Assembly (NCBI GenBank): GCA_016125045.1
Contig: WGML01000007.1
Span: 332,956 to 396,955 of the forward strand
DNA: 64,000 nt
Direction: 5' to 3'
Source of the DNA: a bacterium
Lineage (GTDB): Bacteria > Pseudomonadota > Alphaproteobacteria > Caulobacterales > Hyphomonadaceae
The first letter of the stretch is position 1; every line of letters starts with the position of its first letter. A program made the translations under genes and the position numbers. This document shows, one piece after another, positions 21,763 to 31,079 of this stretch. Below the pieces are notes generated by a model. It saw only the letters and a program-made list of their open reading frames with translations. It searched no databases and was not told where the DNA came from.

Positions 21763-21935
21763 GATGGTCGCCGCCCCGCTTCCGCCCTCGCTACCGCGCT
21801 CAGCCGACATGATGGAACATCGGCGCGCGGGGTTCTATACCAGCCGAAGCTTTCGCGCGGGGTGAGCCGTCCCCATGCGCGAGCCGAAGGCGCGCCCCGC
21901 CTTGCGCCCCACCCGCGCGCTGGAGAGACGAGAAC

Positions 21936-22994
21936 GTGACTGCATCCGCTCATCCGGCCTCCGATCCTTGGTGGTCGCCCCATCGCCACCGGGACCGCCG
22001 TCCGGGACTCGTCGCCCGGTCGCGCGCGCTGGCCTCTGTCCGCGCCTGGTTCGACCGCGAGGGCTTTCTCGAAACCGATGTCGGGGCGGTGGTCCTTCAG
22101 CCGGGGGCGGAGCTGCACACGGCGGCGATCCGCGCCGGCGCCGGCTATCTCCATACCAGCCCGGAACTCTCGATGAAGAAGCTGCTCGCGGCCGGCGAGC
22201 GCAACATTTTCTTTCTTGGGAAATGCTACCGGGCGGGCGAGACGGGCCCGCTTCACGCACCGGAATTCACCATGCTCGAATGGTATCGGGCCGAAGCGCC
22301 GCTTCACGCGATCATGGAGGACGCTGCGGCCATGCTGGGCGTTGTCGCCGCGGCCGCCGGAGCCGGACCCCTTCGCTGGCGGGGGCGGTCCTGTGATCCC
22401 GTCGCGGAACCGGAACGCCTGACCGTCGCCGAAGCGTTCCAGCGCTACGCCGACGTGGACCTTTTGGGGACCCTCATGCCTGCCGATCCTGAACCCGGCG
22501 CCGGCGACCGGAACGCGCTCGCGGCCGCGGCCGCGCGGATCGGCGTCCCCGTTCGTCCGGATGACGGCTGGAGCGACCTGCTCAGCGTCATCCTGACCGA
22601 CCGCGTCGAACCCCGGCTCGGGCTTGGGCGGCCGACCATCCTTTACGACTATCCAGCCCCAGAAGCCGCGCTTGCTCGCCGGAACCCGGACGATCCCCGC
22701 ATCGCCCGAAGGTTCGAGCTTTATGCCTGCGGGGTCGAACTCGCCAACGGCTTTGACGAGCTCGTGGACCCGATTGAACAGCGCGCGCGGTTTGCGGCGA
22801 CGATGGCCCGCAAGCGCGAACTGTTCGGCGAGGCCTGGCCGATCGACGAGGGTTTTCTCGCGGCCCTCGCCGACATGCCCCCTGCCAGCGGCTGCGCGCT
22901 CGGCTTTGACCGGCTGCTGACCCTCGCCCTTGGCGCGCCGCGCCTCGCCGACGCGCTGTGGTCGCCGCCCTTCCACGACGGGACCGGCGAATGA
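21936..22994 (+). CDS. epmA: EF-P beta-lysine ligase EpmA
   Basis: A 352-residue paralogue of the class II lysyl-tRNA synthetase catalytic core without the anticodon-binding domain. Motif 2 is KCYRAGETGPLHAPEFTMLE (about 96-115) and motif 3 GCALGFDRLLTLALGA (about 318-333). It attaches (R)-beta-lysine to EF-P Lys35. The GTG at 21936 is supported by GGAGAG seven bases upstream. The stop overlaps the epmB start by four bases. Confidence 0.94.
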   Translation: MTASAHPASDPWWSPHRHRDRRPGLVARSRALASVRAWFDREGFLETDVGAVVLQPGAELHTAAIRAGAGYLHTSPELSMKKLLAAGERNIFFLGKCYRAGETGPLHAPEFTMLEWYRAEAPLHAIMEDAAAMLGVVAAAAGAGPLRWRGRSCDPVAEPERLTVAEAFQRYADVDLLGTLMPADPEPGAGDRNALAAAAARIGVPVRPDDGWSDLLSVILTDRVEPRLGLGRPTILYDYPAPEAALARRNPDDPRIARRFELYACGVELANGFDELVDPIEQRARFAATMARKRELFGEAWPIDEGFLAALADMPPASGCALGFDRLLTLALGAPRLADALWSPPFHDGTGE

Positions 22995-24064
22995 ACACGC
23001 GTCTCAACCGAGCGGCCGACGCTCCCCACAATCCGTCCGACGACTCCGCCAACGACGCAGCGGCGCTCGCCGCCGTCGCCGCCCGCTACGCCGTCGCGAT
23101 CACGCCCGCCATGGAGGCGCTGATCGATCCGTCGGACCCCGACGACCCGATCGCCCGGCAGTTCCGCCCCGATAAACGCGAACTCGACAGTCTGCCCGCC
23201 GAGCGCGGCGACCCCATCGCGGACCGGCCTTTCAGCCCGCTCTCGGGCGTTGTCCACCGCTATCCTGACCGGTGCCTGCTGAAGGTGATCCATGTCTGCC
23301 CGGTCTATTGCCGGTTCTGCTTCCGCCGCGAAATGGTCGGCCCGTCAGGGGAGGGGTCGCTCAATGACGCCGAGCTCGACGCCGCGCTCGGCTACATCGC
23401 CGCGGATCCCCGCATCTGGGAGGTGATCCTCACGGGCGGCGATCCGTTTCTCCTGTCCGTCCGGCGCGCCGCTGATATCACCGGACGTCTCGCCGCCATC
23501 CCGCATGTGAAGGTCGTCCGCTGGCACACCCGCATTCCTCTGGTCGATCCCTCGCGGGTGACGCCGGAGTTCGCCACCGCGCTCCGGGCCGAAGGCGTTG
23601 CGACATGGGTGGCGCTCCACGCCAACCACCCCCGCGAATTCACCCCGGCGGGCGCCGCCGCCATCGCCCGTCTCGTCGATGCGGGAATTCCGCTCGTCAG
23701 CCAGAGCGTGCTCCTGAAGGGCGTCAACGACGACCCCGGCGTGCTCGAAGCGCTCATGCGATGCTTCGTGGAACATCGGGTGAAGCCCTACTACCTGCAT
23801 CAGGGCGACCTCGCACCCGGCACGTCGCACCTGCGCACCTCGATCGAGGCCGGTCAGGACCTCGTGGCCGGGCTTCATCATGCCGCTTCAGGGCTCTGTC
23901 AGCCGACTTATGTGATCGACGCGCCGGACGGATCAGGAAAGGCGCCGCTTACCCCCGCTTTCGCGCGGCGGACGGAAGCCGGCGGCTGGCTCCTTCTCGG
24001 CCGGGATGGCTGTTGGCGGCCCTGCGGCGACGACGAAGCCAAGGGGCGAGACCCGCTCGCCTGA
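22991..24064 (+). CDS. epmB: EF-P beta-lysylation protein EpmB (lysine 2,3-aminomutase)
   Basis: A 357-residue radical SAM/PLP enzyme of the KamA/YjeK family. The cluster motif is CPVYCRFCF (Cys103, Cys107, Cys110), and the C-terminal segment KPYYLHQGDLAPGTSHLRTS is typical. It makes (R)-beta-lysine for EpmA. The start at ATG 22991 overlaps the epmA stop (ATGA); a longer frame is open upstream but would only run into epmA. Confidence 0.94.
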   Translation: MNTRLNRAADAPHNPSDDSANDAAALAAVAARYAVAITPAMEALIDPSDPDDPIARQFRPDKRELDSLPAERGDPIADRPFSPLSGVVHRYPDRCLLKVIHVCPVYCRFCFRREMVGPSGEGSLNDAELDAALGYIAADPRIWEVILTGGDPFLLSVRRAADITGRLAAIPHVKVVRWHTRIPLVDPSRVTPEFATALRAEGVATWVALHANHPREFTPAGAAAIARLVDAGIPLVSQSVLLKGVNDDPGVLEALMRCFVEHRVKPYYLHQGDLAPGTSHLRTSIEAGQDLVAGLHHAASGLCQPTYVIDAPDGSGKAPLTPAFARRTEAGGWLLLGRDGCWRPCGDDEAKGRDPLA

Positions 24065-24083
24065 ACCCTGCGCCGCGCCCGCC

Positions 24084-24770
24084 TCAACCCTCGCTCGAAC
24101 GCGCCTCGAACAGGCGGTTGAAGGCGGCCACAGCCGCGCCCGGCCCCTCCTTGTGGCCCCAGACGCCGGAACTGACCGCAAGGAAATCCGCGCCCGCCGC
24201 CACCAGAGACGGCGCGTTCTCGACGGTGATTCCGCCGATGGCGACGCATGGCAGCACCACCATCTCCTGCCACCAGGTCAACAGGTCGAGCTCCGCTCGC
24301 GTCGTCGCCTGCTTTGTTTCCGTTGGGAAAAACGCTCCGAACGCGACATAGTCCGCGCCTGCCTCCCCGGCCTCGAGCGCAAGATGTTTCGAGGCGTGGC
24401 AGGTCACCCCGACGATCCCCGCATCGCCGACCATCCGCCGGGCGTCCCTGTAGGATGCATCCGACTGGCCGATATGCACCCCGTCGGCCCCAAGGTCCCT
24501 CGCAAGGTCGGGCCGGTCATTGATCAGCACCGCAACGCCCTTGTCCTGCGCCACCGGCAACAGTCGCTTCGCCACCTTGATGATGTGGTCGTCGCTCGCG
24601 GACTGATCGTCGCGATCCTTCAGTCGGATCTGAAGACAGGCGACGTCGCCGCCCGACAGGGCGTCGACAAGACTTGCCTCGAACGCCCCCGCGTCCGGAA
24701 TGACAGGCGGTGTGATGAGATAGAGCCGGCAGCGCTGCATCAGGACCGCACTTGGGCCCGCGTCCCGCAT
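24084..24770 (-). CDS. thiE: Thiamine phosphate synthase
   Basis: A 228-residue TIM-barrel enzyme joining HMP-PP and HET-P to form thiamine phosphate. Visible landmarks are [10 protein letters not shown] (about 46-55), [20 protein letters not shown] (about 83-102), GVTCHAS (about 120-126) and the phosphate-binding [15 protein letters not shown] turns. The ATG at 24770 is used; a second ATG at 24740 ([12 protein letters not shown]) is equally plausible because neither has a clear ribosome site. It converges on epmB with a 19-base gap. Confidence 0.92.
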   Translation of the reverse strand: MRDAGPSAVLMQRCRLYLITPPVIPDAGAFEASLVDALSGGDVACLQIRLKDRDDQSASDDHIIKVAKRLLPVAQDKGVAVLINDRPDLARDLGADGVHIGQSDASYRDARRMVGDAGIVGVTCHASKHLALEAGEAGADYVAFGAFFPTETKQATTRAELDLLTWWQEMVVLPCVAIGGITVENAPSLVAAGADFLAVSSGVWGHKEGPGAAVAAFNRLFEARSSEG

Positions 24771-24818
24771 TGCGTCAAGTCAGCCTGGCGCGAACACTCC
24801 GCGCCTCGCCCGCCCCGA

Positions 24819-25070
24819 TCAGGGATCGCGCGCGGCGCATCCCGCCGCACGAACGACCCGCCGCGCGGACGCGGGGTTTCGCTTCAGCGCCGCCCCAACC
24901 CGGCGCGGCCGCCTCGAAAGGTCGCCGCCGCAGTTCGGGCACGTCCCTTTCAGGACATCCTCCGTGCAGGTCACGCAGAACGTGCATTCGAACGAACAGA
25001 TGAGCGCGTCCCCTCCCTCGGGCGAGAGGTCGCGACCGCAGCATTCGCAATTCGGACGCATCTCAAGCAC
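24819..25070 (-). CDS. DUF1272 zinc-binding protein
   Basis: An 83-residue cysteine-rich protein matching DUF1272: RPNCECCGRDL, CSFECTFCVTC and GTCPNCGGDLSRRPRR supply nine cysteines (8, 10, 11, 25, 29, 32, 35, 44, 47), enough for two zinc sites. The function is unknown. It starts with GTG at 25070, giving the family-typical MLEMRPN, with GGAAGG upstream. The arginine/alanine-rich C-terminus after residue 60 is longer than usual. Confidence 0.86.
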   Translation of the reverse strand: MLEMRPNCECCGRDLSPEGGDALICSFECTFCVTCTEDVLKGTCPNCGGDLSRRPRRVGAALKRNPASARRVVRAAGCAARDP

Positions 25071-25094
25071 CGGACGTCCGTCCTTCCGGGGTGG

Positions 25095-26348
25095 TCAGTA
25101 ATTGTGCGGCCCAGGACCGCGGATCGACGCCAGCCCCCGCAACACCCCCCCGCCTGACGGGCTTGTCTGGTTGGCGGCCTGCGGGCGGATCGCTTCAACA
25201 GCCGGGTTCGGGCTGAAGGTCGCGTGCGGCGCTTCCACCACCGGTCTCGCCGCCGCCTGCTGGGCCGGCCGCCGGTCAGACCGGAACAGCGGCGCGGCGT
25301 CGCTCCAGAGCCGGTCGAACTCGGTCATCATCACGGAGTGAAACACACTGCCCGCCGCGGCGTGTAGGGTCGGGCTCTCGGATGTCGGCAGGCTCGCCAT
25401 GTAGGGCGTCGACACCACCGACCGGTCGGTGATCAGCGCGCTCGCCAGCGGCACGATCTGCTGCTGCCGGCGAACGGACACCGCGACGTTGGCGCCAGCC
25501 TGATCGACGATACGCTTCCACGCCTCGGCGGCTGAATCGATTTCATTCTTGACGGCGGCGAGATGGTCCGCCTCGCGCGACCCGAACAGCGACAGCAGGC
25601 CGGGATTGGTCGGCGAACACTGCAACACCCGAAGTTCGAGCCCGCCGCTCGCATGGTCCCGCACCGCATCCAGCGTGTCCGGGTGGAGCGCGATCGCGAG
25701 GTTCGCGACCCCCATGATGTCGATGCGGCGCTCCGCCTTGCGGATCATGTCCAGTCGCGAGTCGTAGCGGAACATCCGCGACCGTTCGAACAGCGTCGCG
25801 CCGTGCGCGCCGGAGCCGGCGAGCGGGTTTGCGCCGGGCCGGAAGGGCTGCTGCGCAGGCGTCTCCTCAAGCTGCGCGATCGCGTCCTGCAGCCGGCGCA
25901 CGTTTGCACCGGAGAACACCGCGTCCGTGTCGAGCGAATAGGTCACCACCGCCGCGCCGCGCGGATCGATCGCCGGCGACTGACCCTCCTCGACGAGAAG
26001 GATCACCGGCCGCCCCGCAGCCTGCGCCACGGCGATCTCATAATAGACATTGGAGTAGGGCCCGGATGCGAGTGCGATCACGAGATCTGAATCGAGCAGC
26101 GCGTCGATCACCGTCTGCGGCGTGCCGGAGCGTCCCTCTTCACCGCGCGTGACTTGATAAGCCCCATCGAGCATCGCCGGACGGATGATGTACTTCCAGA
26201 CCGCGTCGCTGCGTCGTCTGGCGTCCGCGTCCGTCTTCGCCGCCGGCGCGATCAGGAAACAGCGCCGCGCCTTCTCCTGCGCGGCCGGGTCCCCGTCGTC
26301 GATCACGCTCCTGAAGAGCGGCCATGCGCTCAGATCATAACTCGACAC
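25095..26348 (-). CDS. Two-domain protein: deoxyribosyltransferase/TIR-like plus PLD-like domain
   Basis: About 417 residues from a GTG at 26348 (an earlier TTG is possible; no strong ribosome site is seen). Residues 28-165 have the layout of nucleoside 2-deoxyribosyltransferase-like (TIR-related) domains: CFLIAPAAKTD, a conserved WKYIIRPAMLDGAYQ helix, VIDALLDSDLVIAL, then SNVYYEIAVAQAAGRPVILL, in which Glu104 occupies the catalytic-Glu position. Residues 190-360 resemble the PLD-like/DUF5919 fold seen fused to bacterial regulators (FRYDSRLDMIRKAERRID, LELRVLQCSPTNPGLL, TEFDRLW), without intact HKD motifs. The last roughly 55 residues look disordered. Function is unknown; a nucleotide-linked sensor or an NAD-consuming defence effector are both possible. 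Confidence 0.7.
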   Translation of the reverse strand: MSSYDLSAWPLFRSVIDDGDPAAQEKARRCFLIAPAAKTDADARRRSDAVWKYIIRPAMLDGAYQVTRGEEGRSGTPQTVIDALLDSDLVIALASGPYSNVYYEIAVAQAAGRPVILLVEEGQSPAIDPRGAAVVTYSLDTDAVFSGANVRRLQDAIAQLEETPAQQPFRPGANPLAGSGAHGATLFERSRMFRYDSRLDMIRKAERRIDIMGVANLAIALHPDTLDAVRDHASGGLELRVLQCSPTNPGLLSLFGSREADHLAAVKNEIDSAAEAWKRIVDQAGANVAVSVRRQQQIVPLASALITDRSVVSTPYMASLPTSESPTLHAAAGSVFHSVMMTEFDRLWSDAAPLFRSDRRPAQQAAARPVVEAPHATFSPNPAVEAIRPQAANQTSPSGGGVLRGLASIRGPGPHNY

Positions 26349-26588
26349 GCCAACACCACTTGGCTTGCACCGCCGCCGCGGTGGTTCCCGCTGGCCCTTG
26401 GCCCACAAGCCGTCTTACCGGAACTTAACCCTTCAAGAAAGGGTTTAGCGCACCGGCTGCGCTCCTCTCGTTCATCCGCCCAAATCCGCGGCGCCCTCGA
26501 TCTCGAGCGCCCCACCGCCGAGGATTGGTCCCGGCGGGCTGATCCGGGCGCTTGCTCCACGCCTCTTGCGTTCAACGCGGCTGAAGCC
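26349..26588. other. Short gap between the two-domain protein and fba
   Basis: 240 bases with no supported gene. An AT-rich patch (about 26425-26445, CTTAACCCTTCAAGAAAGGG) contains the imperfect inverted repeat AACCCTT/AAGGGTT. Because it lies about 80 bases upstream of the 26348 start, it may hold the promoter of the minus-strand gene, or a weak fba terminator. Confidence 0.35.
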
Positions 26589-27674
26589 CTATTCCGCCGC
26601 CTTCGCCGTCACGCCCACCTTCGGCGCGAGCTCGCCCGACGCATAGCGTTTCGCCATCTGGCTCATCGCCACCGGCTTGATCTTCGCCGCCATCCCCTCC
26701 GCGCCGAATTCCTGGAAGCGCTGACGGCAGACCGTCCTCATCGCCTCCTTGGCGGGTTTAAGGTACGAGCGCGGGTCGAACTCGCCGGGCTTGTCGACGA
26801 ACACTTTGCGGATCGCCGCCGTGATCGCCATGCGGTTGTCGGTGTCGATGTTGATCTTGCGCACGCCGTGCTTGATGCCGCGCTGGATTTCCTCAACCGG
26901 CACACCCCAGGTCTGCGGCATCTTCCCGCCATAGCGGTTGATCATCTCCTGCAGGTCCTCGGGCACCGACGACGAGCCGTGCATCACGAGGTGGGTGTTG
27001 GGCAGTCTGCGGTGGATCTCCTCGATCACATTCATCGCCAGCACGTCGCCATCCGGCTTGCGCGAGAACTTGTAGGCGCCGTGCGAGGTTCCCATCGCGA
27101 TCGCGAGCGCGTCGACGCCGGTCGCCTTCACGAAATCGACCGCCTGGTCGGGATCGGTCAGGAGCTGCGAATGATCGAGCTTGCCCTCCGCGCCGTGGCC
27201 GTCTTCCTTTTCGCCCATGCCGGTTTCGAGCGAACCCAGCACGCCAAGCTCGCCCTCGACCGAAGCGCCGACCCAGTGCGCCATGTCGCAAACGGCCTTG
27301 GTGACGCGGACATTGTAATCATAGTCGGCCGGGGTCTTGCCGTCGGCCATCAGCGAGCCGTCCATCATCACCGAGGTGAAGCCGTACTGGATCGCGGTGG
27401 CGCAGGTCGCCTCGTTGTTGCCGTGGTCCTGATGCATGCAGATCGGGATGTGCGGATAGAGTTCCGCCATGGCGTCGATCAGGTGTTTCAGCACGATGTC
27501 GTTGGCGTAGGACCGCGCCCCGCGCGAGGCCTGCATGATCACCGGAGCGCCGACCTCGTCGGCGGCCTCCATGATCGCGAGCGCCTGCTCCATGTTGTTG
27601 ATGTTGAACGCCGGCAGTCCGTAATTGTGTTCCGCTGCGTGATCGAGCAGCTGTCGCAATGTGATACGGGCCAT
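26589..27674 (-). CDS. fba: Class II fructose-bisphosphate aldolase
   Basis: A 361-residue zinc-dependent aldolase of the Calvin-cycle/CbbA-like subtype. MHQDHGNN holds His81, Asp83 and His84 of the metal/active site, and [19 protein letters not shown] is the signature of this long subtype. It cleaves fructose-1,6-bisphosphate to the two triose phosphates. The ATG at 27674 follows GGAGGAGA; an upstream ATG would add five residues and overlap this site. It is last in the gap-pgk-fba operon, 58 bases after pgk. Confidence 0.95.
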   Translation of the reverse strand: MARITLRQLLDHAAEHNYGLPAFNINNMEQALAIMEAADEVGAPVIMQASRGARSYANDIVLKHLIDAMAELYPHIPICMHQDHGNNEATCATAIQYGFTSVMMDGSLMADGKTPADYDYNVRVTKAVCDMAHWVGASVEGELGVLGSLETGMGEKEDGHGAEGKLDHSQLLTDPDQAVDFVKATGVDALAIAMGTSHGAYKFSRKPDGDVLAMNVIEEIHRRLPNTHLVMHGSSSVPEDLQEMINRYGGKMPQTWGVPVEEIQRGIKHGVRKINIDTDNRMAITAAIRKVFVDKPGEFDPRSYLKPAKEAMRTVCRQRFQEFGAEGMAAKIKPVAMSQMAKRYASGELAPKVGVTAKAAE

Positions 27675-27731
27675 CGTCTCTCCTCCCACTAACTTTCGAA
27701 CAACACCCCGGCGCGCCGGCCGGAGCGGCGA

Positions 27732-28925
27732 TCAGATCCGCAGCGCCTCGACGCCCGGAAGCGCCTTTCCCTCCATCCATTCAAGGAACGCGCCGCCCGC
27801 CGTCGACATGAAGCTGAGATCGTCCGCGACGCCCGCTGCGTTCATCGCGGAGACTGTATCACCCCCGCCGGCGACCGCCACCAGCTTCCCCGCCCTGACG
27901 AGTTCCGCCGCGCCGCGCGCCGCCTCCATCGTGCCCCGGTCGAAGGGCGGGATTTCAAACACGCCGAGCGGGCCGTTCCAGATCAGTGTCCTGGAGTTCG
28001 CCATCGCCCGCTGCAGCCGTGCCACCGTTTCCGGGCCCGCATCGAGAATCCGCTCGTGCTCATCCACCTCGCCGAGGCCCCGCACCCGCGACGGCGCGTT
28101 GAGCGCCATCTGTTCGGCGACCACGATGTCGAGCGGCAGGAACAGCTTGCAGTTGTTCTCGCCCGCGAGCCTGATGATGTCGCGCGCCGTGTCCGCGAGG
28201 TCCTTCTCGCAGTAGGACGCGCCGACCCCATGGCCCTGCGCATGCAGGAAGGTGTTCGCCATGCCGCCGCCGATCGCGAGCTTGTCGAGCTTGGTGACGA
28301 GGTTCTTCAGAAGATCGAGTTTCGTCGACACTTTCGATCCGCCGACAATGCCCATCACCGGGCGTTCGGGATGGCCGAGCGCGGCGTCGAGCGCATTCAG
28401 TTCGCGCTCCATCGACAGGCCGGGATAGGCCGGCAGCAGGCGGGCGAGCCCCTCCGTCGACGCGTGGGCCCGGTGCGCCGCGGAGAAGGCGTCATTCACA
28501 TAGAGGTCGCCGAGCTTCGCGAGGTCGGCTGCGAATCCGGCGTCGTTCGCTTCCTCGCCGCTGTGAAAGCGCAGGTTTTCCATGAGGGCGACCCCGCCCG
28601 CCGGCATGTCGCGGATCGTCTGCGCGGCGGTCTCGCCGATGCAGTCGTCCGCCCACGCGACCGGCTTTCCGACCAGAGCCGAAAGGTCCGACAGCACCGG
28701 CTTCAGGCTCATCTCGGGAACGCGGCGGCCCTTGGGTCGGTCGAAGTGCGCCAGCAGCGCCACCTTCGCGCCCTTGCGGGTCAACAGCTCAATGGTCGGC
28801 AGCGCCGCCCGCAGACGGGTGTCGTCCGTGACCCGGCCCGCCTCCATCGGCACGTTGAAATCGACCCGAACGAGAGCGGTCCGACCGGCGAGGTCGGCGG
28901 CGGAAAGGCTTCGAAACGCTGACAT
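27732..28925 (-). CDS. pgk: Phosphoglycerate kinase
   Basis: A 397-residue two-domain kinase interconverting 1,3-bisphosphoglycerate and 3-phosphoglycerate with ATP synthesis. RVDFNVPM (about 20-27), the substrate-binding HFDRPKGR loop (about 60-67), NDAFSAAHRAHAS, GGSKVSTK and the C-terminal nucleotide loop AVAGGGDT are all intact. It starts eight bases after the gap stop. Confidence 0.96.
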   Translation of the reverse strand: MSAFRSLSAADLAGRTALVRVDFNVPMEAGRVTDDTRLRAALPTIELLTRKGAKVALLAHFDRPKGRRVPEMSLKPVLSDLSALVGKPVAWADDCIGETAAQTIRDMPAGGVALMENLRFHSGEEANDAGFAADLAKLGDLYVNDAFSAAHRAHASTEGLARLLPAYPGLSMERELNALDAALGHPERPVMGIVGGSKVSTKLDLLKNLVTKLDKLAIGGGMANTFLHAQGHGVGASYCEKDLADTARDIIRLAGENNCKLFLPLDIVVAEQMALNAPSRVRGLGEVDEHERILDAGPETVARLQRAMANSRTLIWNGPLGVFEIPPFDRGTMEAARGAAELVRAGKLVAVAGGGDTVSAMNAAGVADDLSFMSTAGGAFLEWMEGKALPGVEALRI

Positions 28926-28932
28926 CAGAACC

Positions 28933-29943
28933 TCAGGCGAGCAGCTTGCCCATGGCGACGGCGGTGTCGCTCATGCGGGTCGAGAAGCCCCACTCATTGT
29001 CATACCAGGTGAGGATCGAGACGAACGTGCCGTCCATCACCTTGGTCTGATCCATGTGGAAGATCGAGGAGTGCGGGTTGTGGTTGAAGTCCGTCGAGAC
29101 GTTCTTCTCGTTGGTGTAGGTCAGGATGCCCTTCATGGGGCCGTCGGCGGCGGCCTTGATCACGGCGTTGACCTCATCCTTCGTGGTCGCGCGCCTGGCG
29201 AGGAATTTCAGGTCCACCACCGAGACGTTGGGCGTCGGCACTCGCATCGCGAACCCGTCCAGCTTGCCGTTGAGTTCCGGCAGAACGAGGCCGACCGCCT
29301 TCGCCGCGCCTGTTGAGGTCGGGATCATCGACAGCGCCGCCGCCCGGCCGCGATAGAGATCCTTGTGCATCGTGTCGAGCGTCGGTTGGTCGCCGGTGTA
29401 GGAGTGGATAGTCGTCATCATCCCGCGCTCGATGCCGATCGCGTCATTCAGCGCCTTGGCGACCGGCGATAGGCAGTTGGTCGTGCAGGACGCGTTCGAG
29501 ACGACCAAGTGGTCCTTCGTCAGCTTGTCGTGGTTCACGCCATAGACCACCGTGAGATCGGCGTTTTCGCCCGGGGCGGAGATCAGCACCCGCTTCGCGC
29601 CGGCCGAAAGATGCGCCGCCGCCTTGTCCTTCGCCGTGAAGATGCCCGTGCACTCAAGCGCGATGTCCACCCCGAGCTCCTTGTGCGGAAGCTCCTTGGG
29701 ATCGCGGATCGCTGTCACCTTGAAGGCCTGGCCGCCGACGCGCACCGTGTCGCCGTCGATCGTCACCTCCTTGCCGAGCGCGCCGTGCACGCTGTCATAT
29801 TTCAGCAGGTGGGCGTTGGTCTCGACCGGTCCGAGATCGTTCACGGCCACCACTTCGATGTCGCGGCGGTCATGCTCCAGGATCGAGCGAAGCACGAGGC
29901 GGCCGATCCGGCCAAATCCATTGATCGCGACACGTACAGGCAT
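28933..29943 (-). CDS. gap: Glyceraldehyde-3-phosphate dehydrogenase, type I
   Basis: A 336-residue enzyme with the Rossmann start [15 protein letters not shown] and the catalytic [10 protein letters not shown] motif (Cys153). The last residues [12 protein letters not shown] fit type I enzymes. It is first in the gap-pgk-fba operon and serves glycolysis or gluconeogenesis. Asn-Asp at 35-36 (VAVNDLG) suggests NAD+ use, though VxxN enzymes can also take NADP+. Confidence 0.96.
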   Translation of the reverse strand: MPVRVAINGFGRIGRLVLRSILEHDRRDIEVVAVNDLGPVETNAHLLKYDSVHGALGKEVTIDGDTVRVGGQAFKVTAIRDPKELPHKELGVDIALECTGIFTAKDKAAAHLSAGAKRVLISAPGENADLTVVYGVNHDKLTKDHLVVSNASCTTNCLSPVAKALNDAIGIERGMMTTIHSYTGDQPTLDTMHKDLYRGRAAALSMIPTSTGAAKAVGLVLPELNGKLDGFAMRVPTPNVSVVDLKFLARRATTKDEVNAVIKAAADGPMKGILTYTNEKNVSTDFNHNPHSSIFHMDQTKVMDGTFVSILTWYDNEWGFSTRMSDTAVAMGKLLA

Positions 29944-30259
29944 GAAGAGAGGTCCTTCCGAAGTGGCTGGCCGGGCTGGTGCGTGCAGACGTGTGTCCAG
30001 CGCGGCGGCGTTTGGATCGCGGGTATGCAGGAATGACGCCGCACCTGCCTGCCCCGCGCCTATTATTCACAAATCGCCCGAAAGGGGAGGCCCGGCCGAC
30101 CGATTTTGCGCCGCCGCGGGCCGTTTTTCCGCCGCCTGGGGCGGGCTTCGCCGCGCCGCGGCCGCGCACTTGCATCACGGACGCAACACAACCCAGGCGT
30201 GAGCATGCGCACCTTGGGCCATTGCGAACCGTCCACAGCCGTTCCAGATTGGGTCCGCC
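29944..30259. other. Divergent promoter region between gap and the DUF4164-zapA pair
   Basis: 316 bases without a supported gene. GGACCTCTCTTC reads as a GAGAGG-type ribosome site for gap on the minus strand. An AT-rich patch, CCTATTATTCACAAATCGCC (30059-30078), is the best candidate promoter core. The remainder is GC-rich with CCGCC/GGCGG runs and no recognised regulator site or RNA. Confidence 0.4.
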
Positions 30260-30547
30260 ATGACGTCCGACGACCCGAACGCCTCACCGCTCGCCGCCGC
30301 TGCAGAGCGGCTCACCGTCGCCATCGAGCGGCTGGAGGCGCGCGTCGCCGGTCTCTTGGACGGCATCGAGGCGTCCGAGCCCCATCGGCGGGAGGCGGAG
30401 GCGCTGCGGCGCGACCGGGCCAAGCTCGCCGCCGATCTCGACGCTGCGAAGGCGCGCGAACGGGAATTGCAGAAACTGGCGGATGAAGCGTCGGAAGCGC
30501 TGGGCGCGGCCATAAACGAGGTGCGCGAGGCGCTGGGTAAGGTCTAG
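30260..30547 (+). CDS. DUF4164 coiled-coil protein
   Basis: A 95-residue, alpha-helical, coiled-coil protein (AAERLTVAIERLEARVAGLL, then Ala/Glu/Arg-rich heptads). It matches DUF4164, a small protein encoded directly upstream of zapA in many Alphaproteobacteria, and may be a ZapB-like division accessory; this role is inferred from context only. It lies 46 bases from zapA on the same strand. Confidence 0.8.
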   Translation: MTSDDPNASPLAAAAERLTVAIERLEARVAGLLDGIEASEPHRREAEALRRDRAKLAADLDAAKARERELQKLADEASEALGAAINEVREALGKV

Positions 30548-30593
30548 GCGCAGGGTCGGGACGCGCGCCGGGCGACGAGGTCCGGCGTCGCGA

Positions 30594-30944
30594 ATGATGG
30601 AAAAAGGCGGGGCGGGCGTGGCGGTTGCGGAACTCTCGGTTGGCGGAAAGATTTATCGGCTTCCCTGTGCGGCGGAGCAGGAGCCGCATCTGCAGCAGCT
30701 CTGCCGCGTGTTCGAGGCGCGCGCGGCCGAGATCGGCGGCGCGCTCGGCGACATCGGGGCCGACGTGTTGTTTCTCGCCGCCGGCCTCTCCTTCATCGAG
30801 GAGATGAGCGCGCTCGCGGACGCGTCCGGCGAGACTGAATCCCTCCGCCAGATCGCGGCGCTCGAGACCCAGGTCGCCGGCCTGATCGAGAAGGCGGCCG
30901 CGCGCATTGAGGCGATCACATCGGAGATCGACGCCTCGACCTGA
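30594..30944 (+). CDS. zapA: Cell division protein ZapA
   Basis: A 116-residue protein with the ZapA N-terminal head (VAELSVGGKIYRLPCAAEQE, about 10-29) and a long C-terminal coiled coil. ZapA tetramers cross-link FtsZ filaments at midcell. The usual alphaproteobacterial neighbours downstream (6S RNA and 5-formyl-THF cyclo-ligase) are absent; a GMC oxidoreductase follows after about 135 bases, so this locus has been rearranged. Confidence 0.9.
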   Translation: MMEKGGAGVAVAELSVGGKIYRLPCAAEQEPHLQQLCRVFEARAAEIGGALGDIGADVLFLAAGLSFIEEMSALADASGETESLRQIAALETQVAGLIEKAAARIEAITSEIDAST

Positions 30945-31079
30945 TCCAGCGCGGCGGCGCGTCCATGCGCCCCGACATTCCGGCTTTGCGCTGCGCGCGA
31001 TTTGGCGCCACCATCGGGTGATCACACATCGGCGAGGCCGACGAGCTCCGACCGAACACTTGAAGGGGGAGGGCGCAGC

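Noticed and set aside
20191..21939. 582-residue plus-strand frame opposite the antiporter
   Set aside because: It is Arg/His/Asp-rich with no recognisable domain, as expected for an antisense frame in high-GC DNA; the minus strand encodes a clear CPA2 antiporter.
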